Positions 60,359-64,000 of a stretch of DNA of 64,000 bases are shown one piece after another. The notes beneath the pieces are model-generated. The model was not told the origin of the DNA, made no database searches, and was given only the letters and a program-made list of their open reading frames with translations. The DNA comes from Xanthomonas dyei (GTDB taxonomy: Bacteria; Pseudomonadota; Gammaproteobacteria; Xanthomonadales; Xanthomonadaceae), in assembly GCF_002939865.1 (NCBI RefSeq), contig NZ_MDEE01000011.1, positions 1 to 64,000 of the forward strand, read 5' to 3'. Made by a program: the position numbers and the translations under genes. Numbering within the stretch: position 1 is the first letter of the stretch; the number at the start of each line of letters is the position of its first letter.

Positions 60359-62539
60359 ATGAAGTCTCCATTGCCATGGTTGAAGCGGCGCCTGTCAGGG
60401 CGAGCAGATTCGGAACACGCACAGAATCTGATCCGCATCATCATCACCACACTGTTCATTTCGTACCTGGGATGGCGCTATCAGCACACCCACGGCGATA
60501 CGTTGATGGCCACCTGGTTGATCCTGGTCTGCGAGTTGCTGGTCTCGTTGGGGCTGATGGTGGCGATCCTGCTGCGTCCGCAGGTGTCGCATACGCGCCG
60601 GCTGATCGGCATGCTGCTCGACTACACCTGCACCGGCGCTATCATGGCCATACAGGGCGAGCCAGCCTCGCCGCTCTATGCGGTGTGCATGTGGGTGACC
60701 ATCGGCAACGGTCTGCGCTACGGCAGCAACTATCTACGTGCGGCGACCGCAATGGGCAGCCTGTGTTTTCTCAGCGCTATCCTGATTTCACCTTACTGGA
60801 AAGCCAATCCCTATCTGAGTTGGGGTTTGTTGTTGGGCTTGATTGCGGTGCCGCTGTATTTCGACTCGCTGTTGCGTGCCATGACCCGTGCGGTGCGCGA
60901 AGCACGGCATGCCAACCAGGCCAAGAGCCGTTTCTTGGCCAATATGAGTCATGAGTTCCGCACGCCGCTCAACGGGCTGTCGGGCATGACCGAAGTGCTG
61001 GCGACCACGCGCCTGGACGCCGAGCAGAAGGAGTGCCTCAACACCATCCAGGCATCTGCGCGCAGCCTGCTGTCGCTGGTGGAAGAGGTGCTGGATATTT
61101 CGGCGATCGAGGCCGGCAAGATCCGTATTGATCGCCGCGACTTCTCGCTGCGCGAAATAATCGGCTCGGTCAACATGATCTTGCAGCCGCAGGCCAAGGG
61201 TCGCCGGCTGGAGTACGGCACGCAGGTGGCCGACGACGTGCCGGACCTGCTCAAGGGCGACACCGGTCATCTGCGTCAGGTGCTGCTCAATCTGGTCGGC
61301 AATGCGGTCAAGTTCACCGAGCACGGGCATGTGTTGCTACGTGTCACGCGCGTGTCCGGTAGTGCCGACGAGTCCGTCCGGCTACGCTTCGATGTCGAAG
61401 ACACCGGCATCGGCGTACCGATGGACATGCGCGCGCGGCTGTTCGAGGCCTTCGAGCAGGCCGATGTCGGGTTGTCGCGTCGTTACGAGGGCACCGGCCT
61501 GGGCACCACGATCGCCAAGGGCCTGGTGGAAGCGATGGGCGGCAGTATTGGATTCAAGGAAAATCAACCAGGTGGCAGCGTGTTCTGGTTCGAGCTACCG
61601 ATGGCGATCGGCGAGCCACTGAAATCTTCGCCCGCACGGGTGCAGACCGGAGCGCTGGTGGATGCGCACGACGAGTTGGAATCCTCCAACGTCATCGCGT
61701 TTTCCAACCCGTTCTTGCGTCATCGCGCGCGCGTGCGCAGCATGCGCATGCTGGTGGCCGACGACCACGAGGCCAACCGTATGGTGCTACAGCGGTTGCT
61801 GGAGAAGGCCGGGCATAAGGTGCTGTGCGTCAACGGCGCCGAGCAGGTGCTCGATGCGATGGCCGAAGAGGATTTCGACGCGGTGATTGTGGATCTGCAC
61901 ATGCCGGGCATGAATGGCCTGGACATGCTCAAGCAATTACGGGTGATGCATGCCAGCGGCATGCGCTACACGCCGGTGGTGGTGCTCAGCGCCGACGTGA
62001 CGCCCGAAGCGATTCGCGCTTGCGAACAGGCCGGGGCGCGTGCGTTTCTTGCCAAGCCGGTCGTGGCGGCCAAGTTGCTCGACACCCTAGCCGACCTGGC
62101 TGTGAGCACCCGGCCGTTGGCGACGCCGGCAACCACGGTGCAGGTGGCGACAAGTTCCGAAGGCGTGCTCGATTCCAGCGTGCTGGACGAACTGGCCGCG
62201 CTGGGCATGGGCGAGGAATTCGAACGGCAGTTTGTGCGCCAGTGTCTGGAAGATGCACAGAACTGCGTGGGTCACATTGAACGCGATGGCATGCGCTCGG
62301 ATTGGGAACAACTGCGCGAGAGCGCGCATGCCTTGCGCGGCGTGGCCAGCAACCTGGGTCTGGCGCAGGTTGCCAGCAGCGGTGGCGAGCTGATGCGCAT
62401 GGCCGACTGGCAGCTGCAGGCAGAATGGCGGCTGCAGCTGTCTGCAGTGCGCGAGCAATTGAACGCGGGAAAGGATGCACTCAACGCTCGCGTGCAGGGC
62501 GTCAAGGACGGCGAGTGCTCCCCCCGTAGTAACGAATAG
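60359..62539 (+). CDS. rpfC: RpfC, hybrid sensor kinase for DSF
   Basis: 726 aa. Membrane sensor region (about 20-175, five helices), then HisKA with H198 in FLANMSHEFRTPLNGLSG, ATPase motifs (N-box NLVGNAVKFTE, G1 DVEDTGIG, G2 GTGLGTTIA), receiver with D512 in VIVDLHMPGMNG, and Hpt with H657 in SAHALRGVASNLG. These numbers match the X. campestris protein. It passes phosphate to RpfG and also holds back RpfF activity by binding through its receiver. Coupled in rpfG-rpfH-rpfC. Ends eleven bases from the converging rpfF. Confidence 0.97.
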   Translation: MKSPLPWLKRRLSGRADSEHAQNLIRIIITTLFISYLGWRYQHTHGDTLMATWLILVCELLVSLGLMVAILLRPQVSHTRRLIGMLLDYTCTGAIMAIQGEPASPLYAVCMWVTIGNGLRYGSNYLRAATAMGSLCFLSAILISPYWKANPYLSWGLLLGLIAVPLYFDSLLRAMTRAVREARHANQAKSRFLANMSHEFRTPLNGLSGMTEVLATTRLDAEQKECLNTIQASARSLLSLVEEVLDISAIEAGKIRIDRRDFSLREIIGSVNMILQPQAKGRRLEYGTQVADDVPDLLKGDTGHLRQVLLNLVGNAVKFTEHGHVLLRVTRVSGSADESVRLRFDVEDTGIGVPMDMRARLFEAFEQADVGLSRRYEGTGLGTTIAKGLVEAMGGSIGFKENQPGGSVFWFELPMAIGEPLKSSPARVQTGALVDAHDELESSNVIAFSNPFLRHRARVRSMRMLVADDHEANRMVLQRLLEKAGHKVLCVNGAEQVLDAMAEEDFDAVIVDLHMPGMNGLDMLKQLRVMHASGMRYTPVVVLSADVTPEAIRACEQAGARAFLAKPVVAAKLLDTLADLAVSTRPLATPATTVQVATSSEGVLDSSVLDELAALGMGEEFERQFVRQCLEDAQNCVGHIERDGMRSDWEQLRESAHALRGVASNLGLAQVASSGGELMRMADWQLQAEWRLQLSAVREQLNAGKDALNARVQGVKDGECSPRSNE

Positions 62540-62550
62540 ACCGCCGCGCA

Positions 62551-63420
62551 TCAGCCCGCGTCTAGCCCTGAGCGACGCGACTGCGCGCGCACTAGGCGGT
62601 CCATGGTACGCAGTGATTTCTCGCCGAGTTGCATGGCGGTGTCCACCCAGATTTCGGTGATGCGCATCATCTCCTCAAGCGGCACGGCGGTAGTCATTTC
62701 GCGCACCTGTTGCATCGCTGCCCACGCATTTGGCTTGCGCTTGCTCTCGCGGATCACATGTTCCACCGCAGCCACGCCTTGGCCACGCGGTACCACGCGA
62801 TCGACCAGCCCCATGCCGAGCAGCTGTTCGGCCGAATACAGGTTGCCCTCGAGCATGATCTTTTGCGCCAGTTGCGCACTGATGCGCTGGCACATGAAAG
62901 AGTAGGCCCCCATGCCCGGGAACAGGTCGAACAGCACTTCGGGCAGCCCCATCATCACCCCTTCCTCGGCAATGATGGTATGGCAGCTCAGTGCCGCTTC
63001 GAACCCGCCGCCAAGCGCATTGCCCTGGACCAGCGCAATGCTGTGCGCATGCGCCCCCAGACCGACATGAAAGGCATGCACACCGCGGACGCAGCGTTGG
63101 GCGTAGTCGAGCAGGCGTACGCGGTCGCCTTCGCGAATCAGTTGGCCAAACAGTGACAGGTCGCCACCGAGGTTGAACACGTTGCTGTCCGATGCCAGCA
63201 CCACGTGCGGCGCCAGTACACCGGCGGTGTTCAAGCGTTGTCCCAGGTTGGTTTGGTAGCCGGTGATGTCGTCGACCAAACGTGTCGAGAAACAGGCCCG
63301 CCCCGGGTTGATGGCCAAGTCGGCATGCATATGGATCCAATACACGTCACGCTGCGGTTCTTCGATGATGCGTAGGGTCGAGCCGATGTCGGTGCGGATG
63401 AAGGGTTGAACTGCAGACAT
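62551..63420 (-). CDS. rpfF: RpfF, DSF synthase (crotonase-fold)
   Basis: 289 aa with catalytic E141 and E161 (GNALGGGFEAAL and MMGLPEVLFDLFPG) of the crotonase fold. It makes cis-11-methyl-2-dodecenoic acid (DSF) by dehydrating and hydrolysing 3-hydroxyacyl-ACP. The start ATG 63420 (MSAVQPFIRTD) gives the known length. A longer in-frame start at 63498 adds 26 residues without similarity. It is transcribed away from rpfB, with a likely terminator and own promoter between them, and faces rpfC. Confidence 0.97.
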   Translation of the reverse strand: MSAVQPFIRTDIGSTLRIIEEPQRDVYWIHMHADLAINPGRACFSTRLVDDITGYQTNLGQRLNTAGVLAPHVVLASDSNVFNLGGDLSLFGQLIREGDRVRLLDYAQRCVRGVHAFHVGLGAHAHSIALVQGNALGGGFEAALSCHTIIAEEGVMMGLPEVLFDLFPGMGAYSFMCQRISAQLAQKIMLEGNLYSAEQLLGMGLVDRVVPRGQGVAAVEHVIRESKRKPNAWAAMQQVREMTTAVPLEEMMRITEIWVDTAMQLGEKSLRTMDRLVRAQSRRSGLDAG

Positions 63421-63501
63421 GGTGGTTCTCCGAGAGACCGTCCGGCCGGCCGCCTTGCGGACGGAGATAAGGGTGAACGCCTGAGCGTGCGCCGACATCG
63501 G

Positions 63502-63553
63502 ATTCTATGCGTGCAAAAGCAAGCGCCCGCAAGGCCTTGCGGCATTGCGGGCG
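63502..63553 (-). promoter_or_regulatory. rpfB terminator and rpfF -10
   Basis: CGCCCGCAA (63524-63532) pairs with TTGCGGGCG (63545-63553). On the minus strand GCTTGCTTTTGC follows, so it looks like an intrinsic terminator for rpfB. TAGAAT on the minus strand (63502-63507) could be the -10 for rpfF, giving a start near 63495. The -35 would lie in or near the hairpin. Both calls are by eye. Confidence 0.5.
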
Positions 63554-63596
63554 TCATGACGACTGAACGTCTTCAACTCTGCCGTCGCGCGGTGGG

Positions 63597-64000
63597 CTAG
63601 GCCTTCGGCGCATCCCGCAGTTCGCGGCGCAGGATCTTGCCGACGTTGGTTTTGGGCAATTCCTTGCGGAATTCGATCACGCGCGGCTGCTTGTAGCCGG
63701 TCAGATTGGTGCGGCAGTGCGCCTTCACGTCGTCGGCGGTGAGGGCTGGGTCCTTCTTGACGATCACGACCTTGACGATTTCGCCGGACTTTTCGTCCGG
63801 TACGCCGACCGCCGCCACTTCCAGCACGCCGGGCATGGTGGCGATCACGTCTTCGATTTCGTTCGGGTAGACGTTGAAGCCGGACACCAGAATCATGTCC
63901 TTCTTGCGGTCGACGATATAGACGAAGCCTAGCTCGTCCATCCGCGCGATGTCGCCGGTGTGCAGCCAGCCATCCGCGTCCATTACCTTGGCGGTTTCGG
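63597..64000 (-). CDS. rpfB: RpfB, fatty acyl-CoA ligase (C-terminal part, cut by window edge)
   Basis: The last 134 residues or so of a long-chain acyl-CoA ligase; the 5' part is beyond the window. [40 protein letters not shown] is the C-terminal signature. The ligase lysine is in [13 protein letters not shown]. RpfB in X. campestris breaks down DSF and acts on free fatty acids. Identity is from position next to rpfF and the family. Confidence 0.92.
   Translation of the reverse strand, partial: ETAKVMDADGWLHTGDIARMDELGFVYIVDRKKDMILVSGFNVYPNEIEDVIATMPGVLEVAAVGVPDEKSGEIVKVVIVKKDPALTADDVKAHCRTNLTGYKQPRVIEFRKELPKTNVGKILRRELRDAPKA

Overview
The window is a high-GC gammaproteobacterial chromosome segment that I assign to Xanthomonas. 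The right end carries the rpf (regulation of pathogenicity factors) quorum-sensing cluster in its Xanthomonas order. The key residues and protein lengths match the X. campestris numbering: RpfC 726 aa with H198/D512/H657, RpfG 378 aa with D80, RpfF 289 aa with E141/E161. rpfH is present; it is missing from some species such as X. citri. No tRNA, rRNA, CRISPR array or prophage was seen. The window is mostly core metabolism, interrupted by small repeat-based elements.

Layout. 1-190: 3' ends of two IS3-type transposase fragments facing each other, then tspO. 1030-6621: threonine biosynthesis, thrA-thrB-thrC, with a threonine-rich leader peptide and attenuator in front and an antisense EthD-like gene between thrB and thrC. 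6725-9962: an L,D-transpeptidase-like exported protein, an FNR-type regulator and hisS. 10285-17746: a TrpR-like regulator with a perfect inverted-repeat operator, then the full histidine operon hisGDCBHAFI with overlapping genes. 18052-20942: a secreted calcineurin-like phosphoesterase and a legumain-like (C13) lipoprotein. 21451-23407: methionine salvage genes mtnB-mtnD-mtnC. 23499-26490: two tandem APC permeases. 26637-30314: a Nudix hydrolase, then serA divergent from a D-2-hydroxyglutarate-type dehydrogenase. 30349-32531: a DUF2388-DUF4105 pair.

32782-36489: a small lipoprotein, the EF-P paralogue efpL, and three acyl-CoA (leucine-type) degradation genes. 36591-38951: Fur-box-preceded feoA-feoB plus a Cys-rich small membrane protein. 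39012-39402: a frameshifted small exported protein. 39437-39587: an IS5-type MITE with a CTAA target duplication. 39799-41717: an aminotransferase and a MOSC protein, bracketed by two copies of a dispersed repeat. 42109-51065: dapB, carA, a four-helix-bundle gene, carB, greA, rpfE, recJ. 51750-55374: a DUF1176 protein, an acyltransferase and rpfD. 55608-58447: prfB, with its programmed +1 frameshift, and lysS. 58587-64000: rpfG-rpfH-rpfC converging on rpfF and the end of rpfB.

How it fits together: most genes supply amino acids, nucleotides, iron and translation factors. The rpf genes make (RpfF, RpfB) and sense (RpfC, RpfG, probably RpfH) the diffusible signal factor DSF. The most unusual structure is a 439-bp unit between carA and carB (44226-44664). 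It encodes a four-helix-bundle (23S rRNA intervening-sequence-type) protein, is bounded by 27-bp G-rich inverted repeats with one mismatch, and shapes the C-termini of both carA and its own gene. I infer that it is an IVS-like mobile unit outside rRNA. A related pair of GGGAAT arms without a gene lies between efpL and an SDR gene, and a single arm lies upstream of dapB.
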